Shown: positions 12,482 through 23,796 of the stretch, piece by piece
Layout: each line of letters starts with the position of its first letter
Position numbering within the stretch: the first letter of the stretch is position 1
Source: Smittia aterrima
Lineage: Eukaryota; Arthropoda; Insecta; Diptera; Chironomidae
DNA: 64,000 nt
Assembly (NCBI GenBank): GCA_033063855.1
Contig: CP093831.1
Location: 23,188,001 to 23,252,000, forward strand
Direction of reading: 5' to 3'
Translations under genes and position numbers: made by a program
The notes under the pieces: generated by a model
The model's input: only the letters and a program-made list of their open reading frames with translations
What the model was told of the DNA's origin: nothing
Databases searched by the model: none

Positions 12482-13868
12482 ATGTTTGATGTTTTTGGCT
12501 CCGTTAAGGGGCTGCTCAAGCTAGACCAAGTCTGCATCGACAACAACATATTTCGCTTGCATTACAAAGCGACGGTGATCGTGCTAATTGCATTCTCGTT
12601 ATTAGTCACGTCTCGTCAATACATTGGCGATCCCATCGATTGCATCGTCGATGAGATTCCTCTCAATGTGATGGACACTTATTGCTGGATTTACTCGACG
12701 TTTACGATTCCCAATCGACTGACGGGAGTCGTCGGAAAGGACATCGTACAACCCGGTGTCGGTTCTCACACTGAGGGTGAAGACGAGGTCAAATATCACA
12801 AATATTATCAGTGGGTGTGCTTTGTGCTGTTTTTCCAAGGTTGGTTGATGGACTTGATCGTGAAAATTGTTTTGTTTATTTTTTGGAAATAGGAAAAAAT
12901 GAATTTTTTAATTTACGAGTAAACGTGTTTTCTCCTTTTCGTCTTCTCCAGCCATTTGCTTTTATATTCCTCGCTATCTCTGGAAGACATGGGAGGGTGG
13001 ACGTATTAAAATGCTTGTGCTTGATCTCAACATGCCCGTCATTCAAGACGAAAACAAAGAGGAGCGCAAGAAGATTCTTTTGGATTATTTCAGCGAGAAT
13101 CTAAATCGTCACAACTTCTACGCTTTCCGTTTCTTCATTTGTGAGGCCCTCAACTTCATCAACGTGTTTGTGCAGATTTACTTCATGGATTACTTCTTGG
13201 GCGGCGAGTTCTCGACTTATGGAAGTGACGTGTTGAGCTTCACTGAGATGGAACCTGAAGAACGAGGCGATCCAATGTCGAGAGTGTTTCCAAAAGTAAC
13301 GAAATGTACTTTCCACAAATACGGTCCATCAGGAAGTGTTCAGAAGTTCGACGGTAAGTTGTCAAACGAAGACGATAATTATTCAAGTTCATCAAAATTT
13401 ACTTTTCTTTCTTTCAAATCCGCTCCTCAAACACCTCGATCAACGAAAATATGTCAATAGGGTAAGCAAACTTTTAATTGCATAACGTTCTTTGTGCGTC
13501 AAACTGTTGAACATTTTTTTTAATTTATTTTCATTTACTTTCGTTACAGTCTTTGCGTTTTACCATTGAACATTGTCAACGAGAAAATCTTCGTCTTCCT
13601 GTGGTTCTGGTTCATCGCTCTGACCATCTTGTCGGGCATCTCTCTCATCTATCGCGTAGCCGTTTGCTTCTGGCCAAAGGTTCGCTTGTACTTGTTGCGC
13701 GCTCGTAGTCGGCTATCGGCGCATGAAGATGTCGAACAAATCGCAGACAAGTGTCAGATTGGAGATTGGTTCATCTTGTATCAGTTGGGAAAGAACATCG
13801 ACCCGTTGATCTACAAAGAAATCATCACTGAACTCTCAGCGAAGCTCGATGGGAAGACGCATGTATAA
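12482..13868 (+). CDS. Inx2: Innexin 2 gap junction protein
   Basis: The protein is closely similar to fly innexin 2 along its whole length. It starts MFDVFGSVKGLL, has SRQYIGDPIDC after TM1 and both first-loop cysteines. YYQWVCFVLFFQ and YLWKTWEGGRIKML surround TM2. CTFHKYGPSGSVQ lies in loop 2, LCVLPLNIVNEKIFVFLWFW leads into TM4, and NIGDW-like and YQLGKNIDPLIYK motifs lie in the tail. Coding blocks are 12,482-12,839, 12,952-13,353 and 13,550-13,868. The last two cannot be joined in frame: block 2 ends GAC G and block 3 begins T CTT TGC, one base short. A single G at 13,461, flanked by AG and GTAAGC, restores GAC GGT CTT TGC and gives 359 residues, the usual length. Either this is a one-nucleotide exon, or a base is missing in the assembly, or splicing is non-canonical. 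The start codon has a good context (CAAAATG). Confidence 0.93.
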
Positions 13869-16800
13869 AATCAAATTCAACGAAGATCTTTATGACAACA
13901 ATCAATTCTTTGTCCGCCCTGCTTTGGATTCCTCGACGCGGGGGGTGAGATAAAGATTTGCAATAAGCATTTTAAGATGAAGAATTGCGTCTCATAGCGA
14001 ATAAGAAGTTTTAGAAAACGCGGTTTTAGATATGAAAGGAAAAAAAAGAGAAAAGTGCGTTTCATCGTTGTGTGCGTTTTCCTGTTTTCAATGTGAACAC
14101 GAGAGAATTGTGATGATGAGGAGAAGAAATAATTTTTTTATGCAACGTTGCCAAGTAAAAAATGAATGTTGCTTTAAGTTCAGAAACATAAGATCAAGTC
14201 ACTCTCTCTCTCTCTCTCTTTCTCCTCGGACACTCACACATGCATCGAAATGCCATTTTGTGTCACACACTTTGCGGTGGTAAATCAATCGACAGCAATT
14301 AAGATTTATGGACGGTGCACAATGATTTCTGTTCAGTTCAAATCTCGCTGACAAAGTTCTTTGTTTTCTCCATGAAATTATCTTATCAGCCATAAACGAC
14401 CACAATGATAAAAGACACTTTTCCTCTTCTCCCAGATTTGTCATAATTTTGAGGAATTTATTAGACTTCGTTTACACTTTAAGACAAAAAAAAACTCGAA
14501 AAAGATTCTAAGTAGATAGCGCACAGTAAAATGAACGGAAATCTCACATTCATCAAATGCCGCGATGCAATAAGTTTCCCTTAATTATAAATATTCGCAA
14601 TAGCAAGTTGTGCAACTCCGGAACAGTCAACGATAAGAACAAATGTTTCTTCGCTTAACGAAACGAATTCAGAAATAATTACAAATGCTAATCGAATTGA
14701 AATATAAACAAACATTCGAGCGTCGTTAACTTGAGTGGGATGGGAATTTCTTTTACGAACGAACTTTACGAATACTCCCCAACTCGATTATCAATGCTCT
14801 TGCCCTACATTCCATTTGAGACTTTTTTTGTGTTTTTAATCAGAACTTGAACTGAAGCCCAAAAAGTATTAACCCGCTCAATGAAGTTTCAGTTGCGAGT
14901 GATGAATTTAAAATTCAAAAAGTCTTCAAGATAACTGCTTGCGAATCCTTTTACTAGCCATACGTTTAGAGGAACTTCTACTTATCATTTGGCATCGGCA
15001 AACTTTGATGTAGATGGCGAATGAAAAACAAAAATCCTTTTTTTACAATTTGAGTGTAAAATTAGTTTAATTTTAAGAGTTGTGATCTTGTAATAATTAG
15101 CGGATAAGTGAATGAATGCGATTTTCGGAAATCTTTTGTCCAAAATTGACAAACTCTCGGGTCTTTGTCCTGATCAGACGACGGGCCAGAGCATTTGATG
15201 TAGAAAAATTTTTAGGATTTCAAAATATTTTTTCGGCAAAAGTCTACAAGGAAAAAAAATTGAAATAAAATAAATCACAGAGAGAAGTCTCGTTGGGTTG
15301 AATAACATTCAAGAAAAAGAATTTAGAGCACAAAAAGTGTGAGAAGTGAGAAGTGACGGTCAATTTGCCATTAAGTTAATCAAATGGAATTAATATTTTA
15401 CACAAACAATTAACTCGTGCCTTAGAAATTTATCGAAACAAGAGCTCGCCGTAAAACGATTTCGAGTACAAAGCAAAACACGGAACATTAAAAAAGACAA
15501 AAAATATTCTTCACTTTCTAACGCACGGAGTTCGTTAAGTCTCTCCCTCGAAAGCACAAACCGCGAAACACATTTCCATTCCAATTATCACTGAAAACAA
15601 TTTTACAAATCAAATTAAGCAATTAATTTAGCAATTGAAGACTTTTAAGACTCCCAGCGAAACTTCTTCTTATTAACTTTGTTCAATCTATTTTTATAAT
15701 AAAAGAGAGTTCGAAGAAGAAAAAGGAAAATTGTAATCAAAGGAAGAAACTGTAGAACTTTTCTCTTTGCCAGAATTTTAATAAAAAAAAGCAACAAATT
15801 AAAAAATTGTCACAATAATTTTTCAATTGCACTTGTTTCGTTCGTCGAGCTTCATCAGATAATGAAGCAAATTCAATGGATTCGCCCTTGAGCTTCACCA
15901 ATCTTGATCGTCATCATGGAGCGCGAATCGACAAAGTCGTCGAAGCCAGACTGAAACAAATCTGTCTCATTCTTCTACATTTCACAGATTTCACATGCGG
16001 TTGAGCAAGAAAAAAGTTTCTTCGTTAGATACAAAAACCGCATGTACCACCAGAGCACAAAAAGTCGCGCTTTTTCGCGTGTTCCCATTCGCTGAGGAGT
16101 TCACTGACATTCTTGCTCTTTGCCTCCTTCTTCGCTTCGCTTTCAATGTTAAAATCTTTCAGTTTTCGTCTATCGTTCTGTTCTCGAAGACTTTGGCGGT
16201 GTTGCAGCAAGAAAAACTCGTTACAATCGCGAGCAGTGGAAAGAAGAAGGTAAGACAAGACTCTGTGTTGGTGTTTCGATGGAAGAAACAATGACGAAAA
16301 AGAAATTGTAGAAAACCTCAGGAATGTTAAAGTTTTTTTTTTCAACCAACACGAAGAAATCTTCTCAGACGGCGCACCGATCAACAATCTGTTGTGTGTT
16401 TCATGAATAATTTTCATGTTTTTCACTGGAAAGCCAATGATTCAAAGAAGGAATTTTAAATGAGTTTTGATTCGACTTTACGGCTTCATTTGAATACAAA
16501 AATTGACGACGCTGATTCAGCGTCGAGCGAAATGAATGCAGCGGTCGTCGATACTTAATCATTTCGGCGATCAAAGTCCAACTAATTGGACGCCATGTGA
16601 TTCATGTCAGCAGAGTTCAGAGGCTTTTAAACTTTTTATGATGGACCGCGAATTAAGTCAAAGAGAGAAGTTGCTTCTTTTCAAACGTTTTATGATGATT
16701 CCCCTTTGAATCTCTTAATTCTCATCCTCGTCAATCTCATTGAATATTCAATAGAACATTCAACGAATAAGTTGTGAGAGCCGCCAACTAATACAAGAAG

Positions 16801-17040
16801 CGGATGACTCACTAATTCACTTCAGGTTTCTTCTCAGGTAAACGAGTTTAGGCCGATCATCGTCGTCGTCTTCTTATGCACATTTCTTAACCATGTGAAA
16901 AGTTTTTGGGCTTCTTTTCATTTTCTTCTTTAGTCTCAACCTCAATTGAGCTCAAATTATTCAAATTTTTCGATTCTCTCTTTAGCGAAGCGAAGAATAT
17001 TTCGAAATCTTACGAAACAACATCGACGTTTAACACCGAT
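13869..17040. other. Intergenic, no supported gene
   Basis: About 3.2 kb between innexin 2 and the minus-strand edge of the channel/F-box cluster. The first part should contain the innexin 2 3' UTR. Open frames up to 133 codons (for example minus 16,025-16,426) show no recognisable domain. A short CT microsatellite is the only repeat noted. Confidence 0.5.
14202..14219. repeat. (CT)n microsatellite
   Basis: About nine uninterrupted CT units followed by a C/T-rich stretch. Confidence 0.8.
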
Positions 17041-17260
17041 TGAACTTTTTTTTTCTATCGGCGATTTATGTTTCAGATCAAGTTCATGCTAACATGAAAT
17101 TAACTTCGATTCATCATCGCGTCTTGGGAAGACAAAGGGCGATCAAAGAAGATTGAAACAAAAAATTGAAACAATTTTCTTGAATGTTCGATGGGAATTT
17201 CCACTTGATCATTTAGTTTTTAAATATTTAACAAGAAATCGAATGAGCAAGTTGCAGCTT
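17041..17260 (-). repeat. Orphan copy of the conserved channel-gene 5' flank
   Basis: Read on the minus strand, this segment matches the roughly 200-nt block that precedes each channel gene in the array. It includes the dyad TTCATGCTAACATGAA at 17,083-17,098. It stops abruptly at a T-run near 17,050 and no channel gene follows. This marks a deletion or breakpoint at the left edge of the cluster, beyond F-box gene B. Confidence 0.7.
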
Positions 17261-17452
17261 TTATTATCGATTTCCAAATTTAGTGAGATAATTTTGCTCG
17301 TTTTTGTACAGAAGTTATCAAAGAAAGTTTAAAGAATGTTGAAATGTAAAGAAAGAAAATTAAACAAAGCTTCAAATAAATTGCAAAAGAGATCTTTGGT
17401 AGGATTACGAATTTTGTTGAAGGAAAAAAAGTTTGATGTTCGCATTTTCTAA

Positions 17453-19111
17453 TTACTCAAACTTAAATGGTCTTTCATAAGAAGGAGTGAACTCCCGAAC
17501 CTCGCCAGTATAAAAAATGAGTTGAACTCCAGCTCGTTCGAAATCGCTCGTAGATGTCTCTCCGGAACATGATTTGAATGTATCCTCGTGGATTTTCAGA
17601 GTCTTCAGCTCTTTGCAGTTACGCAAGAAAAGGTCGAAAATGGCCTCGGAAGATTGTAATCCTTTTCCAATCATGACGTGCTTCAGATGGGGCCAACCTT
17701 CAGTGATAATTCCGATGATCTTGCGATCTAAAACGTAGGCATATTGAATGTTCAATTTTTCAATGTTTGGCGCTGCTGCTACAATCTGCTTCCAACTATT
17801 TGATAAGTAGTAACCAGACGTTGCTGTGATCGTTGTCAAGCTTGGAATGGAAGCTCCTTCAAAAGCATCATTTTCAATACCTGCGACTTGGAGATCCTTT
17901 AACTTTCTGAGATTGTCTGAGATGAATGCCACGAGATATTTCGAAAGATTTTCGCAGTGCAAAATCAGAGTTTGAATGTTTGGAAGTTTGCCAATGAATC
18001 CTTGAATTAAATTGTCAGATCTGAAGCCATAAATAAACAGCTCTCGAATAGAAATATTTTCACGAATATTCTGGTAAAATCCATGTGGTGCGAGATCGAT
18101 GCTAATTTCCAATGAATTCAGTTTGCGAAATTTTTCGAAGATCATCTTGTAAAGTGATACCGGATATCTCTTCTGAATATGTAACTCCTCCAAAGAATTC
18201 ACAAACTTATTCATGAAGAGCAAAAAGTTTTTCTCTGAGCCGAAAAAGTTGTAATCCCAGTTAAGAACAAACTTTTTCAGAGAAAATTGAGCTGTGAGCA
18301 GTTTCTCAAAGTTGTGATCCATGCGTGCTCTTCTAGATGTCAAGCGATGAGGAATAATGCTACGGATTGCAAGCACTTCAAGACTTCTCTGGCCAACGAG
18401 AAAATCAATCAATTTAGGATACTTGTCATCATTTAAATAGCTGATTTTCAAGCTTGTTAGCTGTGCAGCTTCAGGAAACTTTAAAGTCTGGAAATTAAAA
18501 AAAACTGATTAATAAGAAACTCTGGAAAGCCTTTCCCATTTGACTTACTGTACAATCAGAAATCAGAGTCAATGATTTAAGGCAACTATGATGACTGACA
18601 TCGACATGTAACTTCTTAAAACAGGTCCAAGAACGTCTCTTCATCGTGCTGATCATGAAGATACTCAATTTCTCCAGTTTCGTAATGTGCGCCAATAAAC
18701 TGTTCAGCTTTTTCATTTCGTCCGTTTTGCAATCTACGATCTCAAGCTCACGCAGTGAACTATAGAGATTCATCAATGCAGGAAGGTTTCTCCAATTGTT
18801 CTCCAAGCCGATAATTTTGATCATTTGATAGTTTCGTGTGAAGTCCTTACGTGACAATTGGAAATTATTGCGATGGAAATCGACAACACGCTTGATCTTC
18901 ATCATGATTACAGAGTTCTGTCCTATTATTTCGTTCCATCTGTAAAGAGCAAATTAGCTCAAAATCAAGAAAAAAAAAAGAAAAATATAAAATCTTACTT
19001 CTTGCAGACGAGAGATGATTGTAACAAAGTTTTGAAGTCCATTTGTTTGAACACAGTCACCAAGACCTCCTCTGGCAAATCGTTCAACTCAACTTCTTGC
19101 TGTCGGCTCAT
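17453..19111 (-). CDS. F-box/LRR protein, minus copy B
   Basis: Likely substrate adaptor of an SCF-type ubiquitin ligase; the target is unknown. Exons in transcript order are 19,111-18,999, 18,939-18,549 and 18,487-17,453, giving 512 residues with consistent phases. Residues about 10-50 form an F-box (L-x-D-L-P-E-E-V-L ... V-C-K-K-W), split by intron 1 at the K of CKKW. The rest is a series of irregular leucine-rich repeats (YSSLRELEIVDC, ITKLEKLSIF, CLKSLTLI, LTSLKISYL, KLRKLKDLQV). No stop or frameshift is seen. It is one of six near-complete paralogues in the window and is transcribed towards the left edge of the cluster. The family rests on the F-box motif; function beyond that is inference. 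Confidence 0.82.
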
Positions 19112-19324
19112 TGTGACAACTTTACGTTCACTTTAGACTCGGAAAATAATAAATTTGCGCGCGGTCAGTTTGTAAATATGTCGAGGGGAATGTAAAGCTT
19201 GAAAGATTTGAAAAAGTCGTTGAAACTGAAAAAGATTCTTTTGCGTGAGCTAGAGTCTTACTCATTTAATTTTTTTTTTAGAAAACAGAAGAATTCTTAT
19301 CATTCAAAAATTTATTTAAGATAA

Positions 19325-21300
19325 ATTTAAGGTTTCAAATAAATTTTTCAAGCTTGCAAATCCATCTCGTGTAAATTTTGATAAATTTGAGTTTCTTTTC
19401 GCCAGGAAAGTAACAATTTCTTTGCACTGGATCATAACTTTTGAGATCAGGATCAGTGTAAATTACTTCAGGCGTAATCAAAATATCCAAATCGTAGCCA
19501 TAAAAAAACTCACAAGTCTCAACGTCTTCTTCGTAACTGCTGGCCAGGTCAAAAGGCGAGTGAAGAATGAAAGTTAAATATTTTCCAGCGTCATTGGCTT
19601 TAATTCTTGTGTTTCTCCGCAAGATTATCTTTAGTCCATTTCCTTCTGTGCTTGAAGCTCTTAACGGATATTTATCGCTGGAGATGTTGATCGCGTGATC
19701 ATTGTTTGAGCGAAGTGTCATCTTCCTGTTGTTCATGAAATCTTTTGATATTCTTTCCGTTTGATGGTGGGATCATGTTGAATGCGAAACCGAATCCTTG
19801 CTTCGTCGGCATCTGAATAAACTCAACTTGATCTCTGGAGTTCCATTTAGCAATTTGTCCCTCAAACCAATCAGTTTCTGTTAGATTTTTTATTTTTTCT
19901 ACAAAGTTTTCGATTCCCTTGGCCCATGGAATTTTATTATATGCAATTTGCAGCAAATATGATTCCCTGGCCAAATAACCTTTAATCAAAAGACTTGAGA
20001 CATGATCTCGTTAGTGCTTGAAGAAAGAATAGCAATATTTCTCACTCTTCGTAAATTCCTTGTTTCTCCATTATATACAAAACGATATCTGGAGGATAAT
20101 AAAACTGGTCGGCTCTTAATATTCTCATTTTGTAAGTCCAATTGTAGATAGTTTCGCAGTTGAAGGTAATTGCAGGAAATGGAATCTGAAAAATATTTAA
20201 AATTTGAAGAATTGGCTTTTGAACATTTAATTTACTTTGTTCTGAAGTTCTGGGTTGTCGTCTAGCGAAAACAAAATTTTAGCTTTTGAATACTTTGAGT
20301 AAATATTTTGGGCAGCAAATCCTGAATAAGTTAGCGAAGTCGCAACAAAAACTAGCCAAAGCAATCTAAAAATAGTTCAACTCAGATAACAATCTAAATT
20401 TTCATTCTGATTTCTGACCTTTCAAAGAAGTTTCGTCGATTCAGAACAATTTGATTAAATCCATGAATCGAAGATTCTCGCAGAAACTTTTTTATGTAAC
20501 TCCACTTGTTCGGTTCCTCGTTTTCAGTTTGGTTGTTCTGCTCTGCAACTTTTCTTCTTTGCCGTATATCAAAGACAACGCGAACCGTAAAGTGATAAAC
20601 AATTTCCACGAATGAGATCACAGAAAATTCGAGGAAAAGTCCGAGCGTTCCTCCAGTGTATGAAACGAGATCAAGAAGAGTAAAGCTCCGTTGAAACACC
20701 AAAGGATAAAACTCCGCGGAATTGAATAAAACCTGAATGTGACTAAGATGCTTGTATCTAAAGTGGTAATCAAAAGCGCCTTCTTCTATATTTGAAAGAC
20801 GAAACTTAGCTTCTGATAAAGAAATGAATAAGAACATGTTTAATTCCTCACGAATTTCATTTGCCTTTGTTCAACTTTGTAGCTCAACTCATCGGAATAA
20901 GAGAGACATTTGCAAGAATCTTTCTTATGCTCAAGTTGCTCGATCTCTTTGAAACATTTAATGTCCAAACTTCGAAAGTTTTGTTAGCCAAATATTCAGC
21001 TTTGCAATTGATCTCAGTCGAAGTCTTAAAGAACTTTAATTGCTTCTCATGTTTGAGATAGCAGCCGCGTTTTGACGGTTCTGCATCTTCCAGGGATTTG
21101 TCAATAATTCTCATTTTTGGTTCAACGAAATATTGTTCCGAGACTTTGCTTCGGAATTGAACCGATGACTTGGAAAACACATTAAATGTCTTCAGTTTAA
21201 TTCGAAATGTTGAAGGAAATCGTCGGTAAGAACCAAAGCGATTGCTTGCATGTTTTATGGTTTGCGTGTTACGAAGCCGCGACATTTTTTCTATCGGCGA
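19325..21300 (-). pseudogene. Tandem-domain DEG/ENaC channel pseudogene (minus copy)
   Basis: A damaged relative of the double-domain pickpocket genes of the plus-strand array. A 5' deletion joins the conserved upstream flank directly to the middle of exon 4 (near 21,185). About 60 nt are missing inside the cysteine-rich part (near 20,970), and 8 nt are lost near 19,755, shifting frame. The 3' end is cut after GEKKLKF (near 19,345). The exon that fuses the two domains (20,394-20,790) is still open but carries Glu for Gly in the pore motif (GLFLEFS for GLFLGFS). Several independent lesions make this a true pseudogene, not a sequencing problem. It lies between the two minus-strand F-box genes, in the same order as in the plus-strand units. 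Confidence 0.88.
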
Positions 21301-21318
21301 TTTATGCTTCAGATCAAG

Positions 21319-21334
21319 TTCATACTAGCATGAA
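21319..21334 (-). promoter_or_regulatory. Conserved dyad element, minus unit
   Basis: Near-palindrome TTCATACTAGCATGAA, one mismatch from the dyad found upstream of each plus-strand channel gene. It lies at the 5' side of the channel pseudogene. Confidence 0.4.
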
Positions 21335-21683
21335 AATAACTTCGATTCATCATCGCGTCTTGGGAAGACAAAGGGCGATCAAAGAAGATTGAAAGAAAAA
21401 ATTGAAACAATTTGCTTGAATGTTTGATAAGAATTTCCACTTGATCATTTAGTTTTTAAATATTTAATAAGAAATCGAATGAGTAAGTTGCAAAAGGCTT
21501 TTATTAATGAAATCAAAACTTGTGAGCTAATTACGCTCGTTTATCTACAGAAATTATTAAAGAAAGTTTAAAGAATGTTGAAGCGAAGTGAAAGAAAACT
21601 AACCAAAGCTTCAAATAAATTGCAAAAGAAATCTTGGTAGGATTACGAGTTTTGTAGGACGACATGTTTGATGTTCGTATTTT

Positions 21684-23312
21684 CTAATTATCAAACTCGA
21701 ATAATGTGAAAGCCCAAACTTTATCATCAGCATAAAAGGTGAATTGAACTCCAGCTCGTTCAAAATCTCGCAAAACTGCTTCCTTCTCTTTTCCAGATTC
21801 ACTTGTAGATGTCTCCTCGGAATATGATCTGTCCTCGTAGATTTTCAGAGTCTTCAGATCTTTGCAGTTACGCAAGAAAAGGTCGAAAATGGTCATGGAA
21901 GATCTGAATTCATTACCAATCATGACGTGCTTTAGATGGGACCAACCTTCAGTGATGATTCCAATGTTCTTGCGATCAAAAAATTTGGCACATTGCATGT
22001 TGAATATTTTAATGTTTGGCAATGCTGTTACAATTTGCTTCCAGGTTTTTGGACTAATGTAATTGTGAATTATAATCGTGATTGTTGTCAAACTGGGAAT
22101 GGAAACTCCTTCAAAAGCATCATTTGGAATACCTTCGACTTGAAGATTCTTCAGCTTTCTGAGATTGTTTGAGATGGACACCACGAGATTCTTCGAAAGA
22201 CCGGTGCCGTGCAAAACCAGTGTTTGAATGTTTGGAAGTTTACCAAAAAATTGTTGAATGAAAGTATCAGATACGTGGCCACTAATGATCAACTCTCGAA
22301 TTGAAACATTTTCACGAAGATTCTGGAAAAACTCATTTCTATCTGGTGCGTAAGCGAGGCTAATTTTCAATGTATTCAGCTTGCGAAACTTTTCAAAGAT
22401 CATCTCATAAACTGATTCCGGATATTCCTGTTCAAGATGCAACTCCTCCAAAGTGTTAACAAACTTATTTATGAAAAGCAAAAAGTTCTTCTCGGATCCG
22501 AACGAATTGTAATCCCAATCAAGAAGAAGTTTCTTCAGAGAAAACTGAGCTGCAAGCAGTTTCTTAAAGTTGTGATCTATGCGTGCTCTTTTAGCTTTCG
22601 GGCGATTAGTGCTAGAACTTCGGATTGCAAGCACCTCAAGACTTTTCTGACCAACGAGATATTCGATCAATTCAGAAGAGTTGCCACCATCCAGTTCACT
22701 GATTTTCAACTTTGTTAGCTGTGCTGCTTTAGGAAACTCCAAAGTCTGAAATTAAAGTAAAATGCTGCATAAGAAGCTCTGAAAAGCTTTTCGAATTGGA
22801 CTTACTGTAAGATATCTAGATTTCAAAGTCAATGATTTAAGACAATTAAGATGGCTGACATCGACATTTACCTTCAGAGAAGGTTCCCGAGAACAGGCAA
22901 TCATTCTGCGCGCCAATAAATTTTTCGTTTTGCAGTCTTCGATCTCAAGCACACAAAGTAAATTATAACGAATCGTCAATGTAGAAAGAATTCTCAAATC
23001 TTTGTACAAGCCGATAATTTTGATCATTTGATAATTTCGTGTGAGGTCCTCAGGCGACAATTGGAAATTTTTGCGATGGAGATTAACAACAAGCTTAATC
23101 TTCATCATGATTGCAGAGTTCTGTCCGATCATTTTGTTCCACCTGAGATAAGTAAATTAGCTCAAAATCAAGAAACAAACAAAAAATTTAGAATCTTACT
23201 TCTTGCAGACGAGAGATGATTGTAGCAGAGTTTTGAAGTCCATTTGTTTAAACACAGTCACCAAGACCTCCTCTGGCAGATCTTTGAACTTGATTTCATG
23301 CTGTTGACTCAT
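21684..23312 (-). CDS. F-box/LRR protein, minus copy A
   Basis: Exons in transcript order are 23,312-23,200, 23,142-22,806 and 22,745-21,684, giving 503 residues. The F-box has the same K/W split as the other copies; here the second exon starts GTGG, giving K-W through AAG. Exon 2 is 18 codons shorter than in copy B. The ITKLEKLSIFM repeat is lost and replaced by a short RRMIACSREP-like stretch, so one leucine-rich repeat is missing in frame. The C-terminal exon is full length with the same repeats, including GWSHLKHVMIG and the closing RAGVQFTFY. The frame is intact, so it may be functional. It is the farthest upstream member of the minus-strand group; the ionotropic receptor starts about 480 bp away in the opposite direction. 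Confidence 0.8.
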
Positions 23313-23796
23313 TGTGACAACTTTACGTTTACTTTAGACTCGGAAAATAATAAATTTTGATTTGCGCGCGATCAGTTTGTAAACAAAATCTAGGGGAAGG
23401 GAAGAATTGAAAGTTTTGAAAAAACCGTTGGAACTGAAAAAGATTCTTTTGCGTGAGTTAAACTCACTCAAATAAATTTCGTTTGTAGAAAACAAAAACT
23501 CGCTCAGTTAAAATTCGTTTTCAAAAAACAAAAATCTTTTTTTCACTGGATTCACTGTCATCTCCTTGCGAATCATTTGGCTAAAACCTTTGAAAAAACT
23601 TCTTAAGACACAACGAAAGGCAATCACTCCAAATCATTTTTAATAACAATTGTTATTGACAATGAGCTGGGTTAGCGATGAACTGGTAGATGAGTTTGCT
23701 TCCGTCATGTTCGAAGCTTGTTAAACACATTGAGATTAGTATCAAAAACCAGCTTTGCGTTCACGAACACTTCAGTTGCAATCCTTTCGTTTAAGG
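23313..23796. other. Divergent spacer between F-box copy A and the ionotropic receptor
   Basis: It contains the shared F-box upstream block (CTGATCGCGC on the minus strand near 23,365-23,380) and the 5' region of the receptor. No gene or repeat was recognised otherwise. Confidence 0.5.

Noticed and set aside
16025..16426. 133-codon minus-strand open frame
   Set aside because: Composition looks like translated noncoding DNA, with no recognisable motif; an overlapping frame on the other strand is equally open.
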